34,245 bases of DNA from a virus. Below the pieces are notes generated by a model. It was not told the origin of the DNA. It ran no database searches and saw nothing but the letters and a program-made list of their open reading frames with translations. Location: the IMG/VR virus record IMGVR_UViG_3300042562_001170, positions 1 through 34,245 of that record, one strand, 5' to 3'. The position numbers were made by a program, and so were the translations under genes. Of this stretch, positions 1-6,722 are shown in pieces; the first letter of the stretch is position 1, and each line of letters starts with the position of its first letter.

Positions 1-155
1 TGATCTAGGCATTCTTCGTAGGCGTGTTGCAGTCTCGCCCGCAATTCTAGATCGTTTTGCGCGAGCGTCATTCCATACTTGGCAATGCCGATCCGCTGCC
101 GTGCCGCGATGTCCGCGCAGACCTGGGCTTCGATGCCGGTTGGTTGATCGTTCAT
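1..155 (-). CDS. Phage protein resembling dNTP pyrophosphohydrolase-like family (partial, C-terminus off left edge)
   Basis: Reading the minus strand from the ATG at 155 gives an uninterrupted frame to the window edge (51 codons). The visible protein has the pattern ADIAARQRIGIAKYG followed by LRARLQHAYEECLD. This matches a phage family I know as short helical proteins with an ARQxxGxxKYG...LQHAYEExLD signature, sometimes annotated as nucleotide pyrophosphohydrolase-like; catalysis is not shown here. The start overlaps the stop of the 34-aa gene upstream by an ATGA junction, so it is the last visible gene of the leftward operon. The family is fairly sure; the biochemical role is not. Confidence 0.7.
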   Translation of the reverse strand, partial: MNDQPTGIEAQVCADIAARQRIGIAKYGMTLAQNDLELRARLQHAYEECLD

Positions 156-256
156 GGTTTTTTGCGTTCGATGTGGCTCAGGATTCTGAATATCAGATTA
201 GCGAGCCGTGGATGGCCGGCCAGGATCACGGCTAGGGATCGGGATAGGTGACTCAT
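152..256 (-). CDS. Small hypothetical protein (34 aa)
   Basis: A minus-strand ATG at 256 opens a 34-residue frame that is too short for many gene callers. Both ends are coupled: its ATGA overlaps the stop of the 107-aa gene, and its own stop overlaps the start of the next gene, again by ATGA. The predicted peptide begins MSHLSRSLAVILAGHP, is mildly hydrophobic and ends with basic residues. I do not recognise it; the support is the perfect double translational coupling. Confidence 0.5.
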   Translation of the reverse strand: MSHLSRSLAVILAGHPRLANLIFRILSHIERKKP

Positions 257-576
257 GGCTCGTGCTTAAAATCGACGATCACTCGCGCCATTTGAACTGC
301 CGTCTTGACCGGCTTCGCCTTCTTGCCGTTCGCGCCGGCCAGCATTCCGTGCCCGCCGCGACCGTTGTCCCACAGCCACCAGTCAAGCCAGCCGTCCGGG
401 TCGATGATTTGCACGGCGTCTTCAAATGCGCCCCAGATGGATTCGTGCAGCTCGCCCTCGGTGTCCATGCACCCGGCCTTGATCGCTGCGTTGCAGGCAT
501 CGTCTAAGCGATTGTATGAGGCTGTCAGGGTTTCGATGATGCCTTGCCAGTGTTTGATTTGTTTTGTGCGGTTCAT
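253..576 (-). CDS. Conserved-looking phage hypothetical protein (107 aa)
   Basis: The frame starts at the ATG at 576 and ends at the TGA at 253. The N-terminal half is helical and polar (KQIKHWQGIIETLTASYNRLDDAC), the middle is Trp and Asp rich (DPDGWLDWWLWDN), and a Gly-rich segment follows. I see no catalytic motif. It lies 56 nt downstream of the helicase-methyltransferase gene on the same strand and is coupled by ATGA to the next small gene, so it is probably co-transcribed with them. The long plus-strand ORFs over it are shadows. Function unknown. Confidence 0.65.
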   Translation of the reverse strand: MNRTKQIKHWQGIIETLTASYNRLDDACNAAIKAGCMDTEGELHESIWGAFEDAVQIIDPDGWLDWWLWDNGRGGHGMLAGANGKKAKPVKTAVQMARVIVDFKHEP

Positions 577-632
577 TTTGTTTGATGGGTAAGCGAGCAG
601 TTTCTCGACATGCTCAGGTCGGCATGGGGAAA

Positions 633-2846
633 TCAGAGCAGCGTCAACTGCGACTTGGCGTTTGCGAGGTTTTGCGAAGCTTGGTTGAAATACGATTCTT
701 TTAGCTCACTGCCGGTGAACTTACGGCCAAGCTCAAGCGACATCACGCCTTCGCTTCCGATGCCGGTAAACGGCGAATAAACCAAATCGCCAGGATTTGA
801 CCACAGCGTCACGGCTCGTTCGATGACATCGAGCTGGAGAGGGCAAAGGTGTTTTTCGTCGGAGGGGCATCGAGCGGCCCTCACGTTAAGGACGTTAGTT
901 TGCCGAATGTCCATCCAAACGGGAGAAGCCCACTGCTGCCACTGATCCAACGGGAAATCCTCGCGGGAATGCGTCACCGGGTTCTCCTTCATTTCCTCGG
1001 GATCACCCCACTTGCGGAAGATCATCAGATACTCCGCCATGCCGGTGCGCGTGTATTTCGAGTTGCCGCGAAGCTGCTTGTAAAGCAAGCCTTGCGCTTT
1101 TGTCCGCTGCATCTCAATCACGGGGTCTTTCCAGATTGTAACCTCGGCATGGTAAGCCCATCCAAGCTCAACGTGGGCGCGGATGATTTCACCCCGAAAG
1201 TCTCGCATCCCCGCCTTGCCGTCCCGGTTCGTGTAGTTCACGAGGTTCTTGCAATGCACAGCGGAAAGGCAACCGGGTTTTGTGATTCTCATCTTTTCAG
1301 CGATCAGGAACTTGTAATGCTCCATAAACTCCGCGTCATTGGAACAATTCCCCATGTCCTGCGCATCGGCGCTGTAGATGTAGAGCGAGGCGAACGGCGG
1401 CGAGTAGATTGAAAAGTCAATCGAGTTGTCGGCTAGCGACCGCGCGTAGCGGACGCAATCAGCATTGGCCACCGTCCACCCGTCGCCCGTTTTTGTAGTA
1501 ATGTCAGTTTTCATTGTCAGTTGTTTGTCGTCTTCGTTTCTCAGGTATTTTGCAGCTTGTTTCATCGCGACCTGCATTTTCCGGTGAGCGTCAATCTTCG
1601 TGTTGACCACGGAAAGAATGCTTTGCTCATTCGGACCTTGGATCACCCATGCCGTAACCGGGAGCTTTTGACCGAATCGGTAGGACCGGCGAAGCGCCTG
1701 GTAGAACTCCTCGAATGAGTAGGTCAACCCGACGAAAACCACCGTGCTGCAATGCTGCCAGTTCAGGCCGTGGCCTGCGATCCCTGGCTTGGTGATGATG
1801 ACCCGTGACAAGCCGGTCGTGAACGATTCCAGCTTGGACTCCTTTTGCGCCGAGGTGTCACTACCCCGAACCTCAATGGCTTCCGGGATCAACCTTTGCA
1901 GCTCGTCCGCTTCGTAATTCGTGTTGCACCAAACAATAACCGGCCCGTCAGTGCATGCCACAATGCGCGCGGCTTCCTTGCATCGAGCCGGGCAGGAAAT
2001 CCGCATCTCCCTGTGAATCGTCGTAGCGTTCAGTTCCGGGTTGCGGAAAAGCTCGCCGTCGTCAGCGCCTTCCGTTTCGTCAATTTCAACGAAAACCGGA
2101 GTCATGGTGAGTTGAGGAAGGACGTAAGCCGATCCGTCAAAGCCGATATCTTCAGGGTTGGAAACGCAAGCGGCCCAACCCGAAACCCATTCCCAAAAGT
2201 CAGCCTCCGCGTGGCCCTTGAGTCGGTAGCTGCCAAAGTTCATCGTGTCGTTGATGAACCAGCGGGAAAGCATCTCATTCGACGGCATCACCCCAAGGAA
2301 CTCGGCGTGCTGGCCAAACTCCATGAAGTCATTGGGCGCTGGCGTAGCAGTGCAACAGAGCCGGTAGGGATGATGGGCGAAAGTATCAGTCAGGAGCTTT
2401 CGGGTCTTTCCGGTGAAGTTCTTGAGGATTGAGCTTTCATCAAGCACGACTCCGACAAATTGCGAAGCGTCGAAGTGTTCCAGCTTTTCGTAATTGGTGA
2501 CGAAGATTCCGCTGCCTGCGCATTCGTCCTGGTCTTTGACCACCTTGGCGGCAATTCCAAACTTCGTCGCTTCCTTCATCGTCTGATGAGCGACGGCGAG
2601 CGGAGTGAGGATCAACACCATGCCGCCCGTGTGCATCGCTACCTGATGCGCCCACTCGAGCTGCTGGAGGGTTTTCCCAAGCCCGCAATCCTCGAATAAG
2701 GCAGCGCGTCCTTGCTTGACCGCCCACTTGACGACGTGAGCCTGCCAGTCGAAAAGAGGCGCGGTGATTGGCAGCGGGTCAAAGCCTTGAGACTTTGCCT
2801 TGCGGCCCTTGGTTTTAACGAAGTCGTCGTAAGTGGTATTTGTCAT
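633..2846 (-). CDS. Fused SNF2/DEAD-like helicase and amino-DNA methyltransferase (737 aa)
   Basis: Two enzymes sit in one frame. Residues 1-440 form a superfamily 2 helicase: GLGKT Walker A at 55-59, DESS box at 136-139, TATP at 166-169 and the arginine-finger motif RRSYRFGQ at 386-393. Residues 445-737 form a DNA amino-methyltransferase: SPPF catalytic motif at 482-485 and AdoMet motif FTGIG at 693-697. Motif IV before motif I is the beta-class order, and SPPF is most typical of N4-cytosine enzymes, though N6-adenine cannot be excluded. Met445 sits where a free-standing methyltransferase would begin, suggesting fusion of two neighbouring genes. No nuclease domain is visible, so it looks like a modification or anti-restriction protein rather than a restriction enzyme. 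It leads a minus-strand operon opposite to the rest of the window. Confidence 0.9.
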   Translation of the reverse strand: MTNTTYDDFVKTKGRKAKSQGFDPLPITAPLFDWQAHVVKWAVKQGRAALFEDCGLGKTLQQLEWAHQVAMHTGGMVLILTPLAVAHQTMKEATKFGIAAKVVKDQDECAGSGIFVTNYEKLEHFDASQFVGVVLDESSILKNFTGKTRKLLTDTFAHHPYRLCCTATPAPNDFMEFGQHAEFLGVMPSNEMLSRWFINDTMNFGSYRLKGHAEADFWEWVSGWAACVSNPEDIGFDGSAYVLPQLTMTPVFVEIDETEGADDGELFRNPELNATTIHREMRISCPARCKEAARIVACTDGPVIVWCNTNYEADELQRLIPEAIEVRGSDTSAQKESKLESFTTGLSRVIITKPGIAGHGLNWQHCSTVVFVGLTYSFEEFYQALRRSYRFGQKLPVTAWVIQGPNEQSILSVVNTKIDAHRKMQVAMKQAAKYLRNEDDKQLTMKTDITTKTGDGWTVANADCVRYARSLADNSIDFSIYSPPFASLYIYSADAQDMGNCSNDAEFMEHYKFLIAEKMRITKPGCLSAVHCKNLVNYTNRDGKAGMRDFRGEIIRAHVELGWAYHAEVTIWKDPVIEMQRTKAQGLLYKQLRGNSKYTRTGMAEYLMIFRKWGDPEEMKENPVTHSREDFPLDQWQQWASPVWMDIRQTNVLNVRAARCPSDEKHLCPLQLDVIERAVTLWSNPGDLVYSPFTGIGSEGVMSLELGRKFTGSELKESYFNQASQNLANAKSQLTLL

Positions 2847-3079
2847 GCGCCGGACTCGCTACCCCGCTGCCGGTCCCGCCTCAACAAAAAAGGCGCATCC
2901 CGCAAAAATAAACCTGACGAAAAAACTTGCCAGCCGTGCCGCCTTTACGAGCTGTAAGCCTCGCTAGCCCGTCAAGTTTTTCCCGCTGTATGACACAACT
3001 ATTTTTGACGCTTTTTCTCGTCAAGCGAGCCGGTCGGGGGGATTGTGCGGCTGTCAACCGACACCAACCAAACGACACC
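2847..3079. promoter_or_regulatory. Divergent intergenic control region with inverted repeats
   Basis: This 233-bp gap separates the leftward methyltransferase operon from the rightward early genes. It contains TTGACG (3005-3010) facing CGTCAA (3019-3024), a perfect 6-bp inverted repeat with an 8-bp spacer, and GAAAAAACTTG (2919-2929) facing CAAGTTTTTC (2973-2982). A further CGTCAA lies at 2970-2975. On the minus strand the TTGACG at 3024-3019 lies 17 bp from TAGTTG (3001-2996), a possible promoter for the leftward operon. I found no convincing plus-strand -10. No regulator gene lies beside it. Confidence 0.4.
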
Positions 3080-3316
3080 ATGACCACTATCCGCCGCAAC
3101 TCTAAAGCCATCCGCGAGATCCTTTTGGCTGGCTACACCGCTAAAGCTTACTCGCTCGACAACGGATTTTCAGGCGAGTCTTGCGCCCTTGAATGGGTAC
3201 GAGGTCACTATGACCGGCTTCCGTTCGCCAAGGCTTCCAAGCACGGCGAGCGCGTGACGATCAGCATTCACGGCAATCTCTGGTATGAGCTGACGCCTGA
3301 GCTTGTGAACGCCTAA
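3080..3316 (+). CDS. Hypothetical early phage protein (78 aa)
   Basis: I chose the ATG at 3080 rather than the upstream in-frame start, because the extra N-terminus would be encoded by the inverted-repeat control region and looks non-coding. The protein begins MTTIRRNSKAIREILLAGY, a helical, basic segment, and ends with a short beta-looking stretch (HGERVTISIHGNLWYEL). I do not recognise a family. It is the first gene of the rightward early region. Its TAA stop lies inside a GCCTAAC heptamer that forms one arm of an inverted repeat. Confidence 0.65.
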   Translation: MTTIRRNSKAIREILLAGYTAKAYSLDNGFSGESCALEWVRGHYDRLPFAKASKHGERVTISIHGNLWYELTPELVNA

Positions 3317-3354
3317 CCTTTCCCGCCCCGCCAGCCGGTGACTTGTCGTTAGGT
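3311..3354 (+). repeat. attC-like inverted repeat with consensus core heptamers
   Basis: GCCTAAC (3311-3317) fits the attC R'' consensus RYYYAAC, and GTTAGGT (3348-3354) fits the R' consensus GTTRRRY; the two arms are complementary at six of seven positions. As in many integron cassettes, the preceding gene's stop codon lies inside R''. ACTTGT just before R' is shared with sites further right. The inner L-box pairing is weak and the element is short at 44 bp, so it may be a degenerate site or an ordinary hairpin. Confidence 0.35.
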
Positions 3355-3388
3355 AACGGCGAGCGGCGGCGGGGAACCACTCATTACC

Positions 3389-3556
3389 ATGACACCAACC
3401 CAGATCGCAAACCTTGAGGCAGTCCTGCTCATGCTAGCCAGAGACTACAAAAACGCCTCGCCAACCGCGTCCGCCGCATATGCCAACGCCGCCTCACTCC
3501 TTATTGAGGCCGCTAGCAAGCCACGCCGCACCCGGCGCAAACTCACCACGCCATGA
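3389..3556 (+). CDS. Small helical hypothetical protein (55 aa)
   Basis: The ATG at 3389 opens a 55-codon frame ending at a TGA that overlaps the next ATG (ATGA). The protein is Ala-rich and helical with a basic tail (KPRRTRRKL). No family is recognised. The ATGA chain through the next three genes supports it as real. Confidence 0.5.
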   Translation: MTPTQIANLEAVLLMLARDYKNASPTASAAYANAASLLIEAASKPRRTRRKLTTP

Positions 3557-3648
3557 GCATCCTGGCCGCCGGCTTTGTCTGGGCTGGTTTGTCCATCCTC
3601 GCCCTTGTCGCCTTCAACCTTCTTTCCCGATCCAACTCTCACCGATGA
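3553..3648 (+). CDS. Tiny single-pass membrane protein (31 aa)
   Basis: A 31-codon frame is coupled at both ends by ATGA overlaps. Nearly the whole peptide is one hydrophobic segment (ILAAGFVWAGLSILALVAF) followed by a short polar tail. It is a likely one-helix membrane peptide; phages often carry such peptides, but nothing in the sequence assigns a role. Confidence 0.5.
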   Translation: MSILAAGFVWAGLSILALVAFNLLSRSNSHR

Positions 3649-3878
3649 AAACGCCGATCACCGATGCCGCCGAGTTCCCGGCTCACCAAGCCACCCGCTT
3701 CCACTACGGCGAAGACCCACTGGTTGACGCTTCGCTTGCCCGCCTGCTTGAGGCCGACCGCGCCGCGCTGATGGACGCTTTATGCGAAATCCACATCCTT
3801 TCCCATGATTACAGCGGAGAGGGATCTATTGCGCTAAAAGCCATTGAAGCCGCCCGGGCCAACTTTCCAAACGCATGA
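3645..3878 (+). CDS. Hypothetical early protein (77 aa)
   Basis: The ATG at 3645 is coupled to the preceding stop by ATGA; the longer upstream reading is the shadow of two smaller genes. The N-terminus MKTPITDAAEF belongs to the loose group of phage proteins opening with a (T)PxTDAA motif, also seen in this window at 8229 and 10538. The rest is helical. Function unknown. It is coupled by ATGA to the ParB-like gene. Confidence 0.55.
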   Translation: MKTPITDAAEFPAHQATRFHYGEDPLVDASLARLLEADRAALMDALCEIHILSHDYSGEGSIALKAIEAARANFPNA

Positions 3879-4663
3879 AACACCACGAATACGCCAACCT
3901 GTTCCCGATGCTCCCAGACGCGGAGCTTCAGTCTCTTGCTGCCGACATTGCAGCGAATGGGCTTCAAACTCCAATTACCACGCTGGACGACATGATCCTA
4001 GACGGTCGCAACCGGCACCGCGCCTGCGAGATTGCCGGGGTCGATCCTACCTTTGAAGAATACCTCGGCGGCGATCCGCTGGGATTCGTGGTGTCCCACA
4101 ACTTGCACCGCCGCCACCTGACCAATGGGCAGCGGTCCATGATCGCGGCGAGGCTGGCGGATTTGAAGCATGGGACCAACCGGCACAATCTAGATGCACC
4201 AATTGGTGCATCTAGCCCCGAAGGCAAGACCCGCGACGAAGCCGCCGCCCAAATGAAGATTGGCCGAAGCAGCTTGGACCGTGCCAAGAAAGTTCAGCGC
4301 GATGGCATCCCTGAGTTGGTGCAAGCCGTCGATTCGGGCGAGATTTCCGTTAATGCCGCGTGGGGGGTTTCGAGTCTTCCCGCAGATGAGCAAGCCGCCG
4401 CCCTCGCTGATGGTGTTAAAGCGGTGAAAGCCAAGGGGAAGAAGGCCAGGGAAGCAGCAAAGAAGCCGGGACAGGGAAAGCCTCAAGCGCAACCTGAATC
4501 CAAACCTGCCCGCAAATCAGCGGTTCCCTCTAAGGAAGAAATTCTCAAAGACCAGCGGCGGGTGTTGGGCAACTTGAAGGCGGCATGGTCCGCAGCGCCA
4601 ACCGCTATTCGCGAGGAATTCCTTGCGTGGGTTGAGGCCACAAAGATTTCTACGAACGCGTGA
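3875..4663 (+). CDS. ParB-like N-terminal domain DNA-binding protein (262 aa)
   Basis: Residues about 1-75 show the ParB/sulfiredoxin-type fold signature: ANLFPMLPDAELQSLAADI, then GLQTPI, then the DGRNRHRAC motif typical of ParB-like phage and plasmid proteins. A helix-turn-helix-like segment follows (TRDEAAAQMKIGRSSLDRAKKV), and a basic Lys/Ala-rich linker precedes a C-terminal helical part. Such proteins bind DNA and act in partition or gene regulation; some ParB-fold proteins use a nucleotide. The gene is coupled by ATGA to its predecessor. It contains a 26-bp perfect palindrome at 4190-4215, a candidate binding site for its own product. Confidence 0.8.
   Translation: MKHHEYANLFPMLPDAELQSLAADIAANGLQTPITTLDDMILDGRNRHRACEIAGVDPTFEEYLGGDPLGFVVSHNLHRRHLTNGQRSMIAARLADLKHGTNRHNLDAPIGASSPEGKTRDEAAAQMKIGRSSLDRAKKVQRDGIPELVQAVDSGEISVNAAWGVSSLPADEQAAALADGVKAVKAKGKKAREAAKKPGQGKPQAQPESKPARKSAVPSKEEILKDQRRVLGNLKAAWSAAPTAIREEFLAWVEATKISTNA
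4190..4215. repeat. 26-bp perfect palindrome inside the ParB-like gene
   Basis: The left half CTAGATGCACCAA and the right half TTGGTGCATCTAG are exact reverse complements with no spacer. The stretch codes for LDAPIGAS, so part of the symmetry could come from coding an Ala-Pro-Ile-Gly-Ala run, but the flanking CTAGATG/CATCTAG symmetry exceeds what those codons require. Candidate operator or parS-like site. Confidence 0.75.
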
Positions 4664-4691
4664 TTTTAGAAGCACTACACCAAATAACAAA

Positions 4692-5465
4692 ATGAAACGA
4701 GACACAAGAAGCCTGTTTAAGATCGAATGGAAAACACCGCAGCAACTGGTGGTGAAAATTACTCCTGAGGACGCCGAGAAGATTCTGGCAAACTACAACC
4801 ACGGAAACCGCCTATTGCGCGGCGGTGGCGCGAGATACATCGCGCTTCAAATCCGGGCCGGGGAATGGGTCGAGGATCACCCGCAGCCCATTTGCTTTTC
4901 TAAGCAAGGGGTGCTTCTTGATGGGCAACATCGGATTGCCGGGATCGCGATGGCGAAAGAAGAGGTATGGGCCTCCGTCCGGTTTGGGGTTGATCCAAGT
5001 GTTATGAAGTATTTAGACACTGGAATCACCAGGTCGTTATGCGACCGTGTTCAATTTGTTCAAAACACTAACGTTAACAAGAATATCGCGTCCATGGTGT
5101 CGAAGCGGTATCAAATGACGGTCAAGGGTAAGCCTAGCCCCGAATCAGCTCTTTCCATCTATTACGAGATGGAAGATTCTTATCGGACTATTGCAGAGCT
5201 TAGAAAAACAAACCGGTTCCTTGCGACCTCAATTGTCGCCCTTGCCTTCGCGGACTACCATAGCCGTTACGGTCAAGAGGCGCTGGAAATGTATTGTGAG
5301 CTTTTCAAAATCTCTACTACTTGCCAGCCCATTCAGGCGCTAAAGAACTACCTGACGACAACGAAGATGGTAGGCACAACCCAGTATCCATACATCGTTT
5401 CCGCTTGCCTTGCCAACCATGAGGGCCGCGAAGTCAAAGTTCTCCGGGCTGCGTCTTGGCGTTAA
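4692..5465 (+). CDS. ParB/sulfiredoxin-fold-like phage protein (257 aa)
   Basis: The ATG at 4692 was chosen over an in-frame start inside the previous gene. The N-terminal third has the layout KTPQQLVVKITPEDAEKIL...ARYIALQIRAGEW, then LLDGQHRIAGI, then VDPSVMKYLDTGITRSLCDR. This family of phage and plasmid proteins carries a ParB/Srx-like DGQHR motif followed by a helical domain around a (D)TGxxRSLxDR motif. Role is uncertain; nucleic-acid binding is the usual guess. It is separated by 28 nt from the ParB-like gene, and the centre of the gene is visibly more AT-rich than its neighbours. Confidence 0.7.
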   Translation: MKRDTRSLFKIEWKTPQQLVVKITPEDAEKILANYNHGNRLLRGGGARYIALQIRAGEWVEDHPQPICFSKQGVLLDGQHRIAGIAMAKEEVWASVRFGVDPSVMKYLDTGITRSLCDRVQFVQNTNVNKNIASMVSKRYQMTVKGKPSPESALSIYYEMEDSYRTIAELRKTNRFLATSIVALAFADYHSRYGQEALEMYCELFKISTTCQPIQALKNYLTTTKMVGTTQYPYIVSACLANHEGREVKVLRAASWR

Positions 5466-5488
5466 TTTCGAGTATTGCAAAAAGCCAA

Positions 5489-5734
5489 ATGAACCTAACC
5501 ATAACCAACCCGCCAGTCGTCGAAACCGATCCGCTGGTAATTGTCCGAACCTCGTTGCCAACCGACGCCAAATACGACTCCGAAACCAAACGTTACAACG
5601 GCAAGCTTGCCCGCGTGAACGTCCGGAACGGCTACGATCTTGCGCTGATCAAAATGTTGCGCTACGGAATCGACTACTTTGCGCCCGCCAATGGCGACGG
5701 AATCCTTGTTAACCCTGACCTACTCAAACGATGA
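5489..5734 (+). CDS. Hypothetical early protein (81 aa)
   Basis: I chose the ATG at 5489; a TTG at 5456 would overlap the previous gene. The protein is beta-looking at the N-terminus (NLTITNPPVVETDPLVIV) and then has a basic, mixed segment (GYDLALIKMLRYGIDYF). No family is recognised. The stop is coupled by ATGA to the next gene. Confidence 0.6.
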   Translation: MNLTITNPPVVETDPLVIVRTSLPTDAKYDSETKRYNGKLARVNVRNGYDLALIKMLRYGIDYFAPANGDGILVNPDLLKR

Positions 5735-5889
5735 AGACTAAAAAGAAATACCCGAACAACGGTCCGTCATTACAAGCCCAGAAATGGATGGAGCGTCCAC
5801 GCTTTTACCGCGCCGAACTGTTGGCTTATTTTAAGTCGGCCACCCATGTCACCCGCCCTGAAACCCGCGCAATCCTTGATTTGCCATGA
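5731..5889 (+). CDS. Small basic hypothetical protein (52 aa)
   Basis: This 52-residue frame is coupled at both ends by ATGA overlaps. It is strongly basic at the start (MKTKKKYPNNG) and contains FYRAELLAYFKSATHVTRPETRAIL, a helical segment that could be DNA-binding. No family recognised. Confidence 0.5.
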   Translation: MKTKKKYPNNGPSLQAQKWMERPRFYRAELLAYFKSATHVTRPETRAILDLP

Positions 5890-6116
5890 CCTACCAAGAA
5901 GCCGCCACACACCTACTGGCATCCGCAACCTACCGCATGTCGATGCCCGAGCGATCCGCCTGCGAGGCGATCCAAGCTGGTAACAACGACGACGAAAGCT
6001 GCCGCGTGATGCGCCAACTCATGACTGAGTTTGCCCGCGAGCTTGCCGCTGCCCGACCAATCGAGCCGGTCGCGCCAATCGAGACCGCTGACCAGGAGGG
6101 CGCTGCATTGCTATGA
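5886..6116 (+). CDS. Hypothetical early protein (76 aa)
   Basis: Coupled by ATGA at both ends. The first two thirds are helical (MTYQEAATHLLASATYRM, then MRQLMTEFARELAAAR); the tail is Pro/Glu-rich. No motif or family recognised. Confidence 0.55.
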   Translation: MTYQEAATHLLASATYRMSMPERSACEAIQAGNNDDESCRVMRQLMTEFARELAAARPIEPVAPIETADQEGAALL

Positions 6117-6277
6117 CCTCCGACGCAACCCGAACCGCCAGTGCCATCGCCCTTGTCTTGTGCGTCGTAACCTTCGTGATCCTGCTCGCCACCGGATGCC
6201 GGGATTTCGAGGGCTACGTTGCCGTTTGCCTCCTTGCCGTAATGGCAATCTTTGTCGGATCAACCTCCGATGCGTAA
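6113..6277 (+). CDS. Small two-helix membrane protein (54 aa)
   Basis: This 54-residue frame is coupled to the preceding gene by ATGA. It has two hydrophobic segments, IALVLCVVTFVILLATG and VAVCLLAVMAIFVG, joined by a short polar loop (CRDFEGY). The topology resembles small class II holins, but its position in the early region and the lack of a neighbouring lysin argue against calling it one. A Cys after the first helix (ATGC) could also suggest lipoprotein-like processing, though the charged N-terminus is atypical. Confidence 0.55.
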   Translation: MTSDATRTASAIALVLCVVTFVILLATGCRDFEGYVAVCLLAVMAIFVGSTSDA

Positions 6278-6431
6278 CACTTTCCTATGTGGGGAACCGG
6301 GCGGCATGTGCCACGTCGTTTTTCATCCGTTGAGGGTGGGATTGCTTACGACAGCCCGGAAACTTTCCAGCGCCCTTGATGCCGTCCCTTGTGGGAGACA
6401 GCACGGCACAAGGGCAACCTTTTCTGATACC
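6278..6431. other. Gene-free 154-bp gap with several inverted repeats
   Basis: No convincing small gene lies here. The gap holds GGCATGTGCC (a palindrome), a CCCTTGT...ACAAGGG inverted repeat overlapping a TGCCGT...ACGGCA repeat just before the next gene, and CTTTCC...GGGGAACC at its left end. The latter resembles the CTTTCCC...GGGGAACC pair flanking the gap at 3317-3388. It may be a structured leader for the gene at 6432. Confidence 0.35.
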
Positions 6432-6710
6432 ATGACAACCAACACACGAGAACTACTCGCCGCAAACGAAGCTTTGCGCGCCGAATATCCAACCGCTTGC
6501 ATCGTTGATGCCGCGATGGATTGCAAGGGATTCAAGCTGACCGTCATCCCGGCCAGCATCCATGAAGATAGCCAGGTCGGCAGAGGCGCAACCGTCGAGG
6601 ATGCAATGGCTGACCTCCGCGCCAAGTTCATCGCAAACGATCCGGTCGCAAAGATCCGCAAGCAGGCCGAAGAACTCGGCTATGGGCTTTTGAAGCTCCC
6701 GCAAGACTAA
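6432..6710 (+). CDS. Hypothetical early protein (92 aa)
   Basis: The ATG at 6432 is preferred because the upstream in-frame extension would cover the structured gap. The protein has a helical N-terminus (TRELLAANEALRAEYP), a central beta-looking part (CKGFKLTVIPAS) and helical segments at the C-terminus. No family is recognised. It ends 12 nt before the next gene. Confidence 0.6.
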   Translation: MTTNTRELLAANEALRAEYPTACIVDAAMDCKGFKLTVIPASIHEDSQVGRGATVEDAMADLRAKFIANDPVAKIRKQAEELGYGLLKLPQD

Positions 6711-6722
6711 CCAACGAACAGC

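Noticed and set aside
849-2432. Plus-strand ORFs of 187 and 195 codons opposite the helicase-methyltransferase gene
   Set aside because: They are antisense shadows; the minus frame carries complete enzyme motifs throughout.
6113-6277. Two-helix membrane protein as a holin
   Set aside because: The size and topology fit, but no endolysin or spanin gene is nearby and the gene sits in the early region, so the name is not justified.
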